Origin: Sphingobium sp. CAP-1
GTDB lineage: Bacteria; Pseudomonadota; Alphaproteobacteria; Sphingomonadales; Sphingomonadaceae
Assembly: GCF_009720145.1 (NCBI RefSeq)
Contig: NZ_CP046252.1
Span: 620,001-684,000 of the forward strand
Length of the DNA: 64,000 nucleotides
Direction of reading: 5' to 3'
In this document: positions 51,461-60,289 of the stretch, piece by piece
Layout: each line of letters starts with the position of its first letter
Numbering within the stretch: the stretch's first letter is position 1
Program-made: the position numbers and the translations under genes
The notes under the pieces: generated by a model
The model's input: only the letters and a program-made list of their open reading frames with translations
Database searches by the model: none
What the model was told of the DNA's origin: nothing

Positions 51461-52828
51461 TCAGGCCGGCACCCCGTAGAGGTCATGTTCGTCGGCGTCC
51501 TCGATCAGAACGTTGAACATGTCGCCGGGCTTGCGTCCTTCGCCAACGTCGCGCAGGAAAACATTGCCGTCGATTTCCGGCGCGTCGGCCTGGCTGCGCG
51601 CCGTGGCGCCGATGCTGCCATCCTCCTCGTCCGGCTCGCCCACTTCGTCGAGGATGACCGGTAGGGTGCGGCCGATCTTGGCCTGCAACTTGGCGGCGCT
51701 GATCGCGGCGGTCTTTTCCATGATCCGCTGATAGCGCTCTTCCTTGACCTCTTCGGGCACCGCGTCGGGCAGCGCATTGGCAGGCGCGCCTTCGACCGGC
51801 TCGAAGCGGAAGGCGCCGACGCGGTCGAGTTGCGCCTCGTCCAGCCAGTCGAGCAGATATTGGAAATCCGCCTCCGTCTCGCCGGGGAAACCAACGACGA
51901 AGCTGGAGCGGATGGCGATGTCGGGGCAGATGTTGCGCCATTTGCGGACGCGGTCCAGCACCTTGGCTTCGTTGGCGGGGCGCTTCATCGCCTTCAGCAC
52001 ATTTGGCGCGGCGTGCTGGAAGGGAATGTCGAGATAGGGGGTCAGCAGCCCTTCGGCCATCAGCGGAATGACCTGATCGACATGCGGATAGGGATAGACA
52101 TAGTGCAGCCGTACCCAGGGGGCGACGCCGTCGGCGGTACGCAACTGGCCCAGTTCGCGGGCCAGATCGGTCATATGGGCGCGCACCTCGCGGCCCTTCC
52201 AGTTGCGCGTCTCATGGCGGGTATCGACGCCATAGGCGGACGTATCCTGGCTGATGACCAGCAATTCCTTCGTCCCGGCATGGACCAGTTTCTCCGCCTC
52301 GCGCAGCACCGCGTCGATGCGGCGGCTGACCAGGTCGCCGCGGATCGAGGGGATGATGCAGAAGGAGCAGCGATGGTTGCAGCCCTCGCTGATCTTGAGA
52401 TAGCTGTAATGGCGCGGCGTCAGTTTTAGCCCGCCTTCGGGCACCAGATCGACAAAGGCGTTCGGCACCGGCGGCGATGCGTCATGCACCGCGTTGACCA
52501 CCTGCTCATATTGATGCGCGCCGGTGACGGCCAGCACCTGGGGGAATTTCGCGCGGATCACATCCGCCTCATCGCCCATGCAGCCGGTGACGATGACCCG
52601 GCCATTTTCCGCGATCGCCTCGCCAATCGCCTCCAGCGATTCTTCCTTGGCCGAATCGAGAAAGCCGCAGGTATTGACCAGCACCACATCGGCGCCGGCA
52701 TAGTCTGCGGACATTTGATAGCCGTCGGAGCGCAGCTTGGTGAGGATGCGTTCGGAGTCCACGAGATTCTTGGGACAGCCGAGCGACACCATGCCGACTT
52801 TCGGCGCTTCGGGAAATTTGGTTGCCAT
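51461..52828 (-). CDS. rimO: Ribosomal protein uS12 methylthiotransferase
   Basis: RimO adds a methylthio group to an Asp of ribosomal protein S12. The 455-residue protein has the MTTase domain (VSLGCPKNLVDSERIL, VNTCGFLDSAKEESL, VTGCMGDEAD: three cysteines for one cluster) and the radical-SAM motif ISEGCNHRCSFCIIPSIRG. A C-terminal TRAM region (LPVILDEVGEPDEEDG onward) follows. ATG 52828 (MATKFPEAPKVG) fits the family; a longer frame upstream is not homologous. Confidence 0.96.
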   Translation of the reverse strand: MATKFPEAPKVGMVSLGCPKNLVDSERILTKLRSDGYQMSADYAGADVVLVNTCGFLDSAKEESLEAIGEAIAENGRVIVTGCMGDEADVIRAKFPQVLAVTGAHQYEQVVNAVHDASPPVPNAFVDLVPEGGLKLTPRHYSYLKISEGCNHRCSFCIIPSIRGDLVSRRIDAVLREAEKLVHAGTKELLVISQDTSAYGVDTRHETRNWKGREVRAHMTDLARELGQLRTADGVAPWVRLHYVYPYPHVDQVIPLMAEGLLTPYLDIPFQHAAPNVLKAMKRPANEAKVLDRVRKWRNICPDIAIRSSFVVGFPGETEADFQYLLDWLDEAQLDRVGAFRFEPVEGAPANALPDAVPEEVKEERYQRIMEKTAAISAAKLQAKIGRTLPVILDEVGEPDEEDGSIGATARSQADAPEIDGNVFLRDVGEGRKPGDMFNVLIEDADEHDLYGVPA

Positions 52829-52884
52829 GATCGCCGCGCACATAGGGATTTTTGCGCCAAATGTCACGGGGTCGGCGAAAATGA

Positions 52885-52917
52885 GGAAAGGCGCGTCGGT
52901 GCGGGCGCGCCTTTCCT
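52885..52917. terminator. Terminator after the TonB receptor (read on minus)
   Basis: GGAAAGGCGCG and CGCGCCTTTCC pair across a 10-nt loop between rimO and the receptor gene. Confidence 0.7.
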
Positions 52918-52937
52918 TCATGCAAGTCGTTGATCCG

Positions 52938-55763
52938 TCACATCTTGTAGGACAAGCGGAGATAGCCGAACTGGCCGGGCAGATCATAGGTGGTCGGGTC
53001 GAAATTGGCGCTGTCGCAGGTGTTGCAGAGCGGCGGCGACTTATCGAACAGATTGTTCACGCCGATTGTGAAGCGCGCCCGATGGTCCATCCAGTCCGGC
53101 GAGAAATAGGCCTGCATGTCGCCATAGAAGGTCGTACCCATGACATGGCCGTCGCCCTCCGTAACCTTGCTGATATAGCGGCCGGTGAAGGACAGACCCC
53201 AGGCGTCGGTCGAATAGTCGATCGTCGCGTTGGCCTTGAAGCGCGGATAGGCCTGATCGCTGGAGCCGCAGCGTTCGGTGCCGGCGCATTTGATCGTCGC
53301 CGCGTTCAGGTCCGACGGCGGCACAATGTCATATTTGTGCAGATAGGCCGCGTTGACGCTGAGGCCGGCCGAGCCATTGCCGATCATCTTCGAGCGATAG
53401 ATCAGCGTGCCGTCGACGCCATCGGTGTTGATGGCGTTCAGATTTTGCAGCACGCCGTCGATGCCCGCCACCGCGCCGCTGCCGGTGCGGGTGATCGCGG
53501 CGCAGCTCACCGGATCGCCGTCGAAGGCGCAGCGGCGCAGCGTCAGTGTCGCCGGGACCGAGTCGATCGCGTTCTTCAGGCGGATATTATAATAGTTGAC
53601 CTCGACGCTGAATGCGCTGGCGAAGCTGTCGCGCGCCCAGGCCGGGGCATAGGTGAAGCCGGCGGTCCAGGTCTTGGCGGTTTCCGGCTTCAGGGCGGTG
53701 GACCCGCGCGAGAAGATGCCGAGCTGGCCGCCTGTCGGTTCGTCATAGCTGCCGTCGGCTGGTACGCCGTTGGCGATGCAGTTGGCGCGGACCGTCGGAT
53801 CGGCCCAGGAACCGCCCGTCGCGCTGGTGCAGGGATCGTCGATCGTGGCGTCGGTGCGCGACCGGCCGGCATAGAGTTCGCCGATGCTGGGCGCGCGCAG
53901 GCTTTCGGCATAGCCGCCGCGCAGCAGCAGATCCTTCACCGGCTTCCACAGGCCCGACACGGTGTAGGTGGTGTTGCTGCCGAAGCTGGAATAGCTTGAA
54001 TGGCGGGCCGCGCCGCTCAGTTCCAGCTTCTCGAAAAAGGGCGTGTCGGACAGGATCGGGATGCGCAGTTCGCCATAGAATTCATCGACGTTGAAGCCGC
54101 CGCGCGCGGGGCTGGTGGGCACGTCCGCGCCCAGCCCCGCGGTGATGATCGGATCGGGCGTGTAGGAGGCCTGTTGGTCCCGATGTTCATAGCCGACCGC
54201 GAAGCCAACCGCGCCGCCGGGCAAATCGAACAATTCGCCCGACAGGTTGGCGGTGACATCCCACAGTTCCTGCTCGCTGCGGTCGCGCTCGTCAAAGGTC
54301 ACATAGTCGAGCATCGCCTGGGTGATCGATCCTGCGCCGCCGAAGATGTTGAACGGCACGCATTCCCCGGTGCAGTCGGCCACCGGGCCGAGCGCGCGGG
54401 CCAGCTTGGCGGCATTGAGGTTGCCGGTGAACACCTGATGCGCGGTGTTGGTGCCGTATATGCCGTTGACATCCCAATACCATTTATGGTCGCCGACATC
54501 GAAGGAGCCTTCGAGCGTCGACTGCATCGTGAGCGTATCGACATCCTGGCTGAAGATGCGCGGCCCGCCCTCCACGAAACGGCGGCGCACCGTCGAATAA
54601 TTGGCCGGGGTGCCGTCCGCGCCCGACGACAGCGTCACGCCGAACGGGTTGAACGGATTGGTCGCATCGATCGAGATGGTGTCGAGCAGATTGCCGTTAC
54701 CCGCATCCGGGCCGATAAACAGTGGCAGGAAGGCCGCCTGCGTGGTCGAGTTGCGATGCTGGTAGACAAGGCGCGAGCGCAGGCTGACCGTGTCGGAGAA
54801 ATCGACCTTGGCGCTCAGGAAGCCGCCATAGCGTTCGGACGGGGTCAGCAGATAATTATAGGGCGCGAAGTTGAAGCCGTCGACATTGGTGCCGGCCCAG
54901 TTGCGATAGTCGCTCAGCACCGGGGCGCGGCTGGTCACGGCCTGTTTGAGCGTCAGGCTCTGGTCCAGCACGTCATACCGGCCGAGCGGGGTGGCGCTGG
55001 AGCAGCCGCCGTCGAGGCAACTGCTGCCGCCCGCCGCCGGCCATAGCGAAATCGAGCGATCGGCGGTGCGTACCGGCATCTGCTTCACATAATTGCCGCC
55101 GACGATCACCGACACGCGATCCGACTGGAAGCCGTAGCTGGCGTTGAAGTCGTAGGTTTCGCCGTCGCCCTGCCGATAGCTGCCGACCTGGGCGGAAAGG
55201 TCCAGCCCCTTTTGCGACTGTTTGGTGATGATGTTGACGACGCCGGCGACCGCGTCCGACCCGTAGAGCGGAGAGGCGCCCGATTGCAGCACCTCGACCT
55301 TTTCGATCATGCCCTGCGGAATGGTGTTGAGGTCGACCGAGGCAGGGATGCCGCCGGCGGCCGAGCCGTTCACATAGCGCATTCCGTCGACCAGGATCAG
55401 CGTGCGCTTGGCGCCCAGATAGCGAAGATCGACTTCGGCCGAGCCGGAGCTGACGCCGGTGCCGTCGGGCGGGCCGCCGATATTGCCGGCATTGTTGACC
55501 TTGGTATTCAGGCCACCGGCGGCGCTGGGAATGCGTTGCAGCACATCGGCGATGGAGGTCAGGCCGGTGCGGGCGATCGCCTGCTGGTCGACGGTGACGA
55601 TCGGTTTGTCCTGATCCAGCGGATTCTGGCGGATGCGCGATCCGGTGACGATGATCTGCGCGCCGTCATCGGCCTGCGGCGCGGTGGATTGGGCAAAGGC
55701 AGGAATGGTCCAGGCGACGACCGACAGCACGACGCCACATTGCAAGGCACTTTTAAAGCGCAT
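52938..55763 (-). CDS. TonB-dependent receptor
   Basis: The 941-residue protein is complete: signal peptide (MRFKSALQCGVVLSVVAWTI, cleaved near AFAQS), a short N-terminal stretch with QIIVTGSRIRQNPLDQD, a plug (LTSIADVLQRIPSAAGGLN, RTLILVDGMRYVNGSAAGG, SPLYGSDAVAGVVNIIT) and a 22-strand barrel ending FGYLRLSYKM. The plug pattern is that of the large sphingomonad/Xanthomonas receptor group for carbohydrates or peptides; the substrate cannot be told. The leader has several inverted repeats (see 55817). It is about 350 residues longer than the truncated receptor at 1119. Confidence 0.95.
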   Translation of the reverse strand: MRFKSALQCGVVLSVVAWTIPAFAQSTAPQADDGAQIIVTGSRIRQNPLDQDKPIVTVDQQAIARTGLTSIADVLQRIPSAAGGLNTKVNNAGNIGGPPDGTGVSSGSAEVDLRYLGAKRTLILVDGMRYVNGSAAGGIPASVDLNTIPQGMIEKVEVLQSGASPLYGSDAVAGVVNIITKQSQKGLDLSAQVGSYRQGDGETYDFNASYGFQSDRVSVIVGGNYVKQMPVRTADRSISLWPAAGGSSCLDGGCSSATPLGRYDVLDQSLTLKQAVTSRAPVLSDYRNWAGTNVDGFNFAPYNYLLTPSERYGGFLSAKVDFSDTVSLRSRLVYQHRNSTTQAAFLPLFIGPDAGNGNLLDTISIDATNPFNPFGVTLSSGADGTPANYSTVRRRFVEGGPRIFSQDVDTLTMQSTLEGSFDVGDHKWYWDVNGIYGTNTAHQVFTGNLNAAKLARALGPVADCTGECVPFNIFGGAGSITQAMLDYVTFDERDRSEQELWDVTANLSGELFDLPGGAVGFAVGYEHRDQQASYTPDPIITAGLGADVPTSPARGGFNVDEFYGELRIPILSDTPFFEKLELSGAARHSSYSSFGSNTTYTVSGLWKPVKDLLLRGGYAESLRAPSIGELYAGRSRTDATIDDPCTSATGGSWADPTVRANCIANGVPADGSYDEPTGGQLGIFSRGSTALKPETAKTWTAGFTYAPAWARDSFASAFSVEVNYYNIRLKNAIDSVPATLTLRRCAFDGDPVSCAAITRTGSGAVAGIDGVLQNLNAINTDGVDGTLIYRSKMIGNGSAGLSVNAAYLHKYDIVPPSDLNAATIKCAGTERCGSSDQAYPRFKANATIDYSTDAWGLSFTGRYISKVTEGDGHVMGTTFYGDMQAYFSPDWMDHRARFTIGVNNLFDKSPPLCNTCDSANFDPTTYDLPGQFGYLRLSYKM

Positions 55764-55816
55764 GATACACCCCTTTGATTTCGCCCGTCTGACACGGGCC
55801 TGGGTCGGAGTGTTTG

Positions 55817-55892
55817 CGTTTTACAACAGTATAGCAATCGGGGTTCGCGCCTTTGTAGCGCGAATTTTACAATATGTTGCTGGCTAGCAACA
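55817..55892 (-). promoter_or_regulatory. Inverted-repeat cluster in the TonB-receptor leader
   Basis: TTCGCGC-N7-GCGCGAA (55844-55864) and GTTGCT-GGCT-AGCAAC (55877-55892) are perfect palindromes. TTTTACAA occurs twice (55819, 55865). A TATACT box (complement at 55828-55833) could be the -10. These lie 55-130 bp upstream of the receptor start. Confidence 0.45.
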
Positions 55893-55921
55893 AAACCATT
55901 CGGTTCGCCTCTGCCGGCCAA

Positions 55922-56971
55922 CTATTCATCGGTGGCGGCTCCGTTGCCCTCGACAATCTCGATGATGGAATCGCCCGTCTGAAGCCGCTTTGCGCCTTCC
56001 TCCCAAAAGCCGATCGGCCGGTCGTCGCGATAGATGCGCAGGCCCAGACCCGTGCGGATTGCGGAGAGAGGTCCGCCAATTTCCTCCGCCCGGACCGGGC
56101 GCTCGTTCAGCTTGATCCGTCCGCCCGACGCCGCCAGATCGGCCATATAGTCGGCGATATGCTTGCCGCTGGTGCTGCCGGCCAGCAGCAGGCCGGCAAA
56201 GCTGACCGGGTTGATCACCGTGGTCGCGCCGGCCTGGCGCGCGGGCAGTTCATTATCCTCGTTGCGCACGACGATGCTGATCGGCAGGCGCGGGGCCAGA
56301 TGCCGGGCGGTGAGCGTGATGAGGATCGATGTATCGTCGCGCCCGGCCGACACGATCATGCTGCGAGCGCGATGGATCGCAACGTCTTTCAGCGTCTTGT
56401 CGCGGGTGGAATCACCGCACAGCACATTGCAGCCCTTCGCCTCGGCCAGTTGCAGCGCCTTTTCGCTACCATCGATGACGACGATCTCGCGCGGGTCGGC
56501 GCCACGGGCGAGCAGTTCGTTGACCGCCTCCTGCCCGCTGGTGCCAAAACCGGTGACGATGATGTGGTTATGCAGATCGGCCTGAATACGTGCCATGCGC
56601 CACCTGTAGAGGATGTTGCGGAAGAAGAGATTATAGGCCGTGCCAAGGAAGATCAGCCAGACGAACAGGCGGATCGGCGTGACCAGCAGGGCTTCGAACA
56701 GCCGCGCTTCGGGCGTCACCGGCACGATGTCGCCATAGCCGACGGTCGTGACGGTTACGGTCGTGAAATAGAGAACGTCGATGAAGCTGATCTGATCGTC
56801 ATAATTATCCTTGAGGCCGTCGCGGCCGACCCAGTGGAGCAGCAGCACCACGCCGATCAGCCCGAACACCAACGCCACCCGCCAGCTCAGGTCCGCCCAG
56901 ATCGGCAAGGCCGCACGCCGGCGCAGGAAACCGGCCGTGGCGGAGGTGGGGGTCGGTCGGTCGATCCTCAT
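55922..56971 (-). CDS. Potassium channel protein with RCK (TrkA-N/TrkA-C) domains
   Basis: The 349-residue protein has two membrane helices around the selectivity filter TVTVTTVGYGDIVP (about 71-84), then a Rossmann-type TrkA-N domain (HNHIIVTGFGTSGQEAVNEL, IVVIDGSEKALQLAEAKG) and a TrkA-C domain (LGLRIYRDDRPIGFWEE). This is the MthK/Kch plan of a ligand-gated K+ channel. Its ATG overlaps the stop of the M23 peptidase gene by 4 bp. Confidence 0.93.
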   Translation of the reverse strand: MRIDRPTPTSATAGFLRRRAALPIWADLSWRVALVFGLIGVVLLLHWVGRDGLKDNYDDQISFIDVLYFTTVTVTTVGYGDIVPVTPEARLFEALLVTPIRLFVWLIFLGTAYNLFFRNILYRWRMARIQADLHNHIIVTGFGTSGQEAVNELLARGADPREIVVIDGSEKALQLAEAKGCNVLCGDSTRDKTLKDVAIHRARSMIVSAGRDDTSILITLTARHLAPRLPISIVVRNEDNELPARQAGATTVINPVSFAGLLLAGSTSGKHIADYMADLAASGGRIKLNERPVRAEEIGGPLSAIRTGLGLRIYRDDRPIGFWEEGAKRLQTGDSIIEIVEGNGAATDE

Positions 56972-58017
56972 GCGGGGGGAAGCTGGGTGATCGGGTTGAC
57001 CGGCACCCGGTCCTTGCGCAGTTCGAAATGCAGCTTGGGCTTGCTGGCATAGCCGGTGTCGCCGGTCAGGCCGATGACCTGACCCTGTCGCACCTTTTGC
57101 CCGCGCACCACATCGACCCGGCTGGCATGGCCATAGGCGCTGACCCAGCCGTCGCCATGATTGACCAGCACCAGCCCGCCGAACACCGCCACCTTGTCGC
57201 CGGCATAAGCGACGACACCGTCAGCCGCCGCGCGGATAGGGGTGCCGGCGGGGGCGGAAATATCGATGCCATTATTCTTCGCGCCGCTTTCGCCGGGGCC
57301 GAAGCGGGACAGGATCGTCCCCTTGACCGGCCAGGCGAAGCTGCCGGCGAAACGGGCTGGCTGGGCGATCGGCATGTTGGTCGGCAGCGGTTTCGGGCTG
57401 GTCGACGCGGTTGCTTTGGGCGTGTTGTCGGCGACGGCGGGCTGGCCGCCGGTCAGCACGTCATCAATGTCGATGCGGAAGGCGGCGGCGCGCTGTTCTA
57501 TGCCGGGCGCGTGGACGGGCGTATCGCCGGGCAGCAGCAGCCGCTGGCCGCGTCGCAGCACATAGGGTTCAGTGAGGCCGTTGGCGTCGACGATCCGCCG
57601 CCACGCCACGCCATAGGCCGCGGCGATGGCGATGCCCGTCTCCCCCTCCGCCACCAGATGGTAGCGGCCGCCGGGGATAGCGAGTTGCTGCCCCGCGCGC
57701 AGCATATAGGGCGCGGTCAGGCCATTGGCGCGCGCGATCGCCTCCGACCCGGCGCCGGTGCGGTTGCCGACGCCGCGCAGCGTGTCGCCGGGCTGGACGC
57801 TATAGGTGGAGGCGGCGACCATCCGGGCGTTCGCCACCACCTGTTGCGCGGTCCAGACCGGCTCCGGTTCGGCCAGCTTCACCGTCGACGCATCGGCATC
57901 CAGCCGGGGCGGGGGTGTTGGAGCAGGCGCAGCCTCGCCGCGCTCGGCTTGATGGGGAATGCAGGCGGTCAGCAGCAGCGGACCGAGCGACAGGATCGGA
58001 AAGGACAGGCGATGCAT
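56968..58017 (-). CDS. LysM/M23 peptidoglycan peptidase, lipoprotein (NlpD-like)
   Basis: The 349-residue protein has a lipobox (LSLGPLLLTAC), two LysM domains (YSVQPGDTLRGVGNRTGAG, YHLVAEGETGIAIAAAYG) and a C-terminal M23 domain. The M23 motifs are changed: the first HxxxD site reads NNGIDISAPAG (N for H), with AYGHASRVDVVRGQKV and KLHFELRKD kept. In NlpD/EnvC-type proteins such loss makes a non-catalytic activator of amidases, so this is probably an amidase activator in cell separation. It precedes the K+ channel gene with an ATGA overlap. Confidence 0.88.
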   Translation of the reverse strand: MHRLSFPILSLGPLLLTACIPHQAERGEAAPAPTPPPRLDADASTVKLAEPEPVWTAQQVVANARMVAASTYSVQPGDTLRGVGNRTGAGSEAIARANGLTAPYMLRAGQQLAIPGGRYHLVAEGETGIAIAAAYGVAWRRIVDANGLTEPYVLRRGQRLLLPGDTPVHAPGIEQRAAAFRIDIDDVLTGGQPAVADNTPKATASTSPKPLPTNMPIAQPARFAGSFAWPVKGTILSRFGPGESGAKNNGIDISAPAGTPIRAAADGVVAYAGDKVAVFGGLVLVNHGDGWVSAYGHASRVDVVRGQKVRQGQVIGLTGDTGYASKPKLHFELRKDRVPVNPITQLPPA

Positions 58018-58074
58018 CGCACCCTGTTTATCCGATCCTGCAATGGTTTCCAGCCCTTAACCAAAAGCTGCCGG

Positions 58075-58836
58075 TCAGTCGAACAGCGCCGTCGTCGCGG
58101 CCATCGCGCTGTCCTGCGTCAGGTCGTAATGGAGCGGCGTCACCGTCACATAGCCCTGGGCGATGGCGGCCAGATCGGTGCCTTCGGGTTCCGACCGGCT
58201 ATGCCCCAGATTGAACCAGTAATAGCGATAGCCGCGCGGGTCGGTGCCTTCGATGATGCTGGTGCGATTAACATCGTGGAAGCCCTGCCGCACGACCCGG
58301 ACGCCCTGCACCGCTTGCGGATCGATCGCCGGGAAATTGACGTTGAACAACAGGCGCGGACTGGCCGGCGCGTCGATCAGCGGGCGCAGCACGCGCTCGC
58401 CCCAGGCCAGCGCGGCGGCGAAGGGGACGGCATCGCCCATGCCTTCGCGGGCATAGACCTGGCTCAGCGCGATCGACTTGATGCCGGAAATCGCTCCCTC
58501 CATCGCGGCGGAAACCGTGCCGGAATAGGTGACATCCTCGGCCAGATTGGCGCCGCGATTGACCCCCGACAGGATCAGGTCGGGCCGGGCATCCTTCATC
58601 AGATGGCCGACCGCCATCATCACCGCGTCGGTCGGCGTGCCGGTGACGCTATAATGCTGATGCCCATGTTTGCGGATGCGCAAGGGGCGGGTGAGGGTCA
58701 GGCTGTGGCCCGCGCCCGATTGCTCCTCGCTCGGCGCGACGATCCAGATGTCGTCGGAAAAGCGGCGGGCGATCTGCTCCAGCACTTTGAGGCCGGGGGC
58801 GTGGACGCCATCGTCATTGGTCAGCAGGATACGCAT
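58075..58836 (-). CDS. surE: 5'-nucleotidase SurE
   Basis: The 253-residue survival protein removes phosphate from nucleoside monophosphates. Metal-site motifs are present: ILLTNDDGVHAPGLKVLEQ at the N-terminus, WIVAPSEEQSGAGHSLTL and DLILSGVNRGANLAEDVTYSG. The length is normal. It follows serS by 9 bp in the same direction, and the peptidase gene follows after 57 bp, a grouping common in proteobacteria (surE near nlpD). Confidence 0.96.
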   Translation of the reverse strand: MRILLTNDDGVHAPGLKVLEQIARRFSDDIWIVAPSEEQSGAGHSLTLTRPLRIRKHGHQHYSVTGTPTDAVMMAVGHLMKDARPDLILSGVNRGANLAEDVTYSGTVSAAMEGAISGIKSIALSQVYAREGMGDAVPFAAALAWGERVLRPLIDAPASPRLLFNVNFPAIDPQAVQGVRVVRQGFHDVNRTSIIEGTDPRGYRYYWFNLGHSRSEPEGTDLAAIAQGYVTVTPLHYDLTQDSAMAATTALFD

Positions 58837-58845
58837 GAACGTCCG

Positions 58846-60123
58846 TTATCTGGGTTCGAGTTTCGTTACGCCGCCCATATAGGGGAGCAGCGCGTCCGGC
58901 ACGATGACGCTGCCGTCGGCCTGCTGGTAATTTTCCAGCACCGCGACCAATGTGCGCCCCACGGCCAGGCCGGAGCCATTGAGCGTGTGCAGAAAGACGG
59001 TCTGCTTCGATCCTTCCGGCTTGAAACGCGCATTCATGCGCCGCGCCTGGAAATCGCCGCAGTTGGAGACGGAACTGATCTCGCGGTACGTGTTCTGGCT
59101 GGGCAGCCAGACTTCGAGGTCATAGGTTTTCCGCGCGCCAAAGCCCATGTCGCCGGTGCAGAGCAGAACCTTGCGATAGGGCAGGTTCAGCGCCTGCAAG
59201 ATACCTTCGGCCGCGGCGACCATGCGCTCATGCTCGGCCGCCGACTCTTCGGGCGCGCAGATGGCGACCAGTTCGACCTTTTCGAACTGGTGCTGGCGGA
59301 TGAAACCGCGCGTGTCGCGCCCGGCGGAGCCAGCCTCGGAACGGAAGCAGGGGGTCAACGCGGTCAGGCGCAGCGGCAGGCTGTCGACCGGCACGATCTG
59401 GTCGTTCACCAGATTGGTCAGGCTGACTTCGGCGGTGGGGATCAGCCAGCGGCCGTCGGTGGTCTTGAACAGATCCTCGGCGAATTTGGGCAATTGCCCG
59501 GTGCCGAACAGCGCGTCATCCTTCACCAGCAGCGGGACGATCGTTTCCTCATAGCCGTTGGTCGCGCTCTGCGTATCGAGCATATATTGCGCCAGCGCCC
59601 GGTGCAGCCGCGCCATGGTTCCGCGCAGCGCGGTGAAGCGCGCGCCGGACAGCCGCGCGCCGCCTTCGAAGTCCAGCCCCAGCGCCGGGCCGAAATCGGC
59701 ATGATCCTGCGGCGTGAAGTCAAATTCGCGCACCGCGCCCCAGCGGCTCAGTTCGACATTGTCCGCCTCGTCCGCGCCCTGCGGCACATCGTCGGCGGGC
59801 AGGTTGGGGATGGCGGCCAGCATGGCGACCAGCGCCTCGCCAGTGTCGCGATCCTCAGCCTCCAGCGTCGGCATCCGGTCCTTGAGCGTCGCGACCTCGG
59901 CCTTGAGCGCTTCGGCCTTCTCCATATCCTTGGCCGCCATGGCCTGACCGATCAGCTTGCTCGCCTCGTTGCGGCGGGCCTGGCCCTGTTGCAATTCGGT
60001 CTTGATCGCGCGGCTTTTCTCATCGATCGCCAATATCTCGGCGGAGAGCGGCGACAGGCCGCGCCGGGCGAGGGCGGCGTCGAAAGCGGCGGGGTTTTCG
60101 CGGATGAAACGGATGTCGTGCAT
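58846..60123 (-). CDS. serS: Seryl-tRNA synthetase
   Basis: The 425-residue class II synthetase has the N-terminal tRNA-binding coiled coil (KSRAIKTELQQGQARRNEAS to MPTLEAEDRDTG), motif 2 in CFRSEAGSAGRDTRGFIRQH and motif 3 in NGSGLAVGRTLVAVLENYQ. The start MHDIRFIRENPAAFDAAL is typical. It heads the serS-surE-nlpD-like-kch group on the minus strand. A repeat hairpin and terminator lie upstream. Confidence 0.97.
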   Translation of the reverse strand: MHDIRFIRENPAAFDAALARRGLSPLSAEILAIDEKSRAIKTELQQGQARRNEASKLIGQAMAAKDMEKAEALKAEVATLKDRMPTLEAEDRDTGEALVAMLAAIPNLPADDVPQGADEADNVELSRWGAVREFDFTPQDHADFGPALGLDFEGGARLSGARFTALRGTMARLHRALAQYMLDTQSATNGYEETIVPLLVKDDALFGTGQLPKFAEDLFKTTDGRWLIPTAEVSLTNLVNDQIVPVDSLPLRLTALTPCFRSEAGSAGRDTRGFIRQHQFEKVELVAICAPEESAAEHERMVAAAEGILQALNLPYRKVLLCTGDMGFGARKTYDLEVWLPSQNTYREISSVSNCGDFQARRMNARFKPEGSKQTVFLHTLNGSGLAVGRTLVAVLENYQQADGSVIVPDALLPYMGGVTKLEPR

Positions 60124-60230
60124 GGGCCAGCCCTATGCCGTTCCGCGACGGGGCGCGCAAGTCTGCGCGCCGCTTATCCGCAGGCAGAATGCTGCGTGTT
60201 CCCGCCTTCGCGGAAACACTATCGTCTTTC

Positions 60231-60270
60231 AAAAAAAAGGGCGGCCCGAAGATCGGACCGCCCCTCTTTT
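60231..60270. terminator. Terminator between serS and the Ser-rich gene
   Basis: A-run, GGGCGG-CC-CGA and TCGG-A-CCGCCC with a T-rich end; mainly for the minus-strand Ser-rich gene. A GTTCCCGC-type hairpin (about 60197-60215) is next to it. Confidence 0.75.
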
Positions 60271-60289
60271 CCGTTCGGCGCGTCGGATG

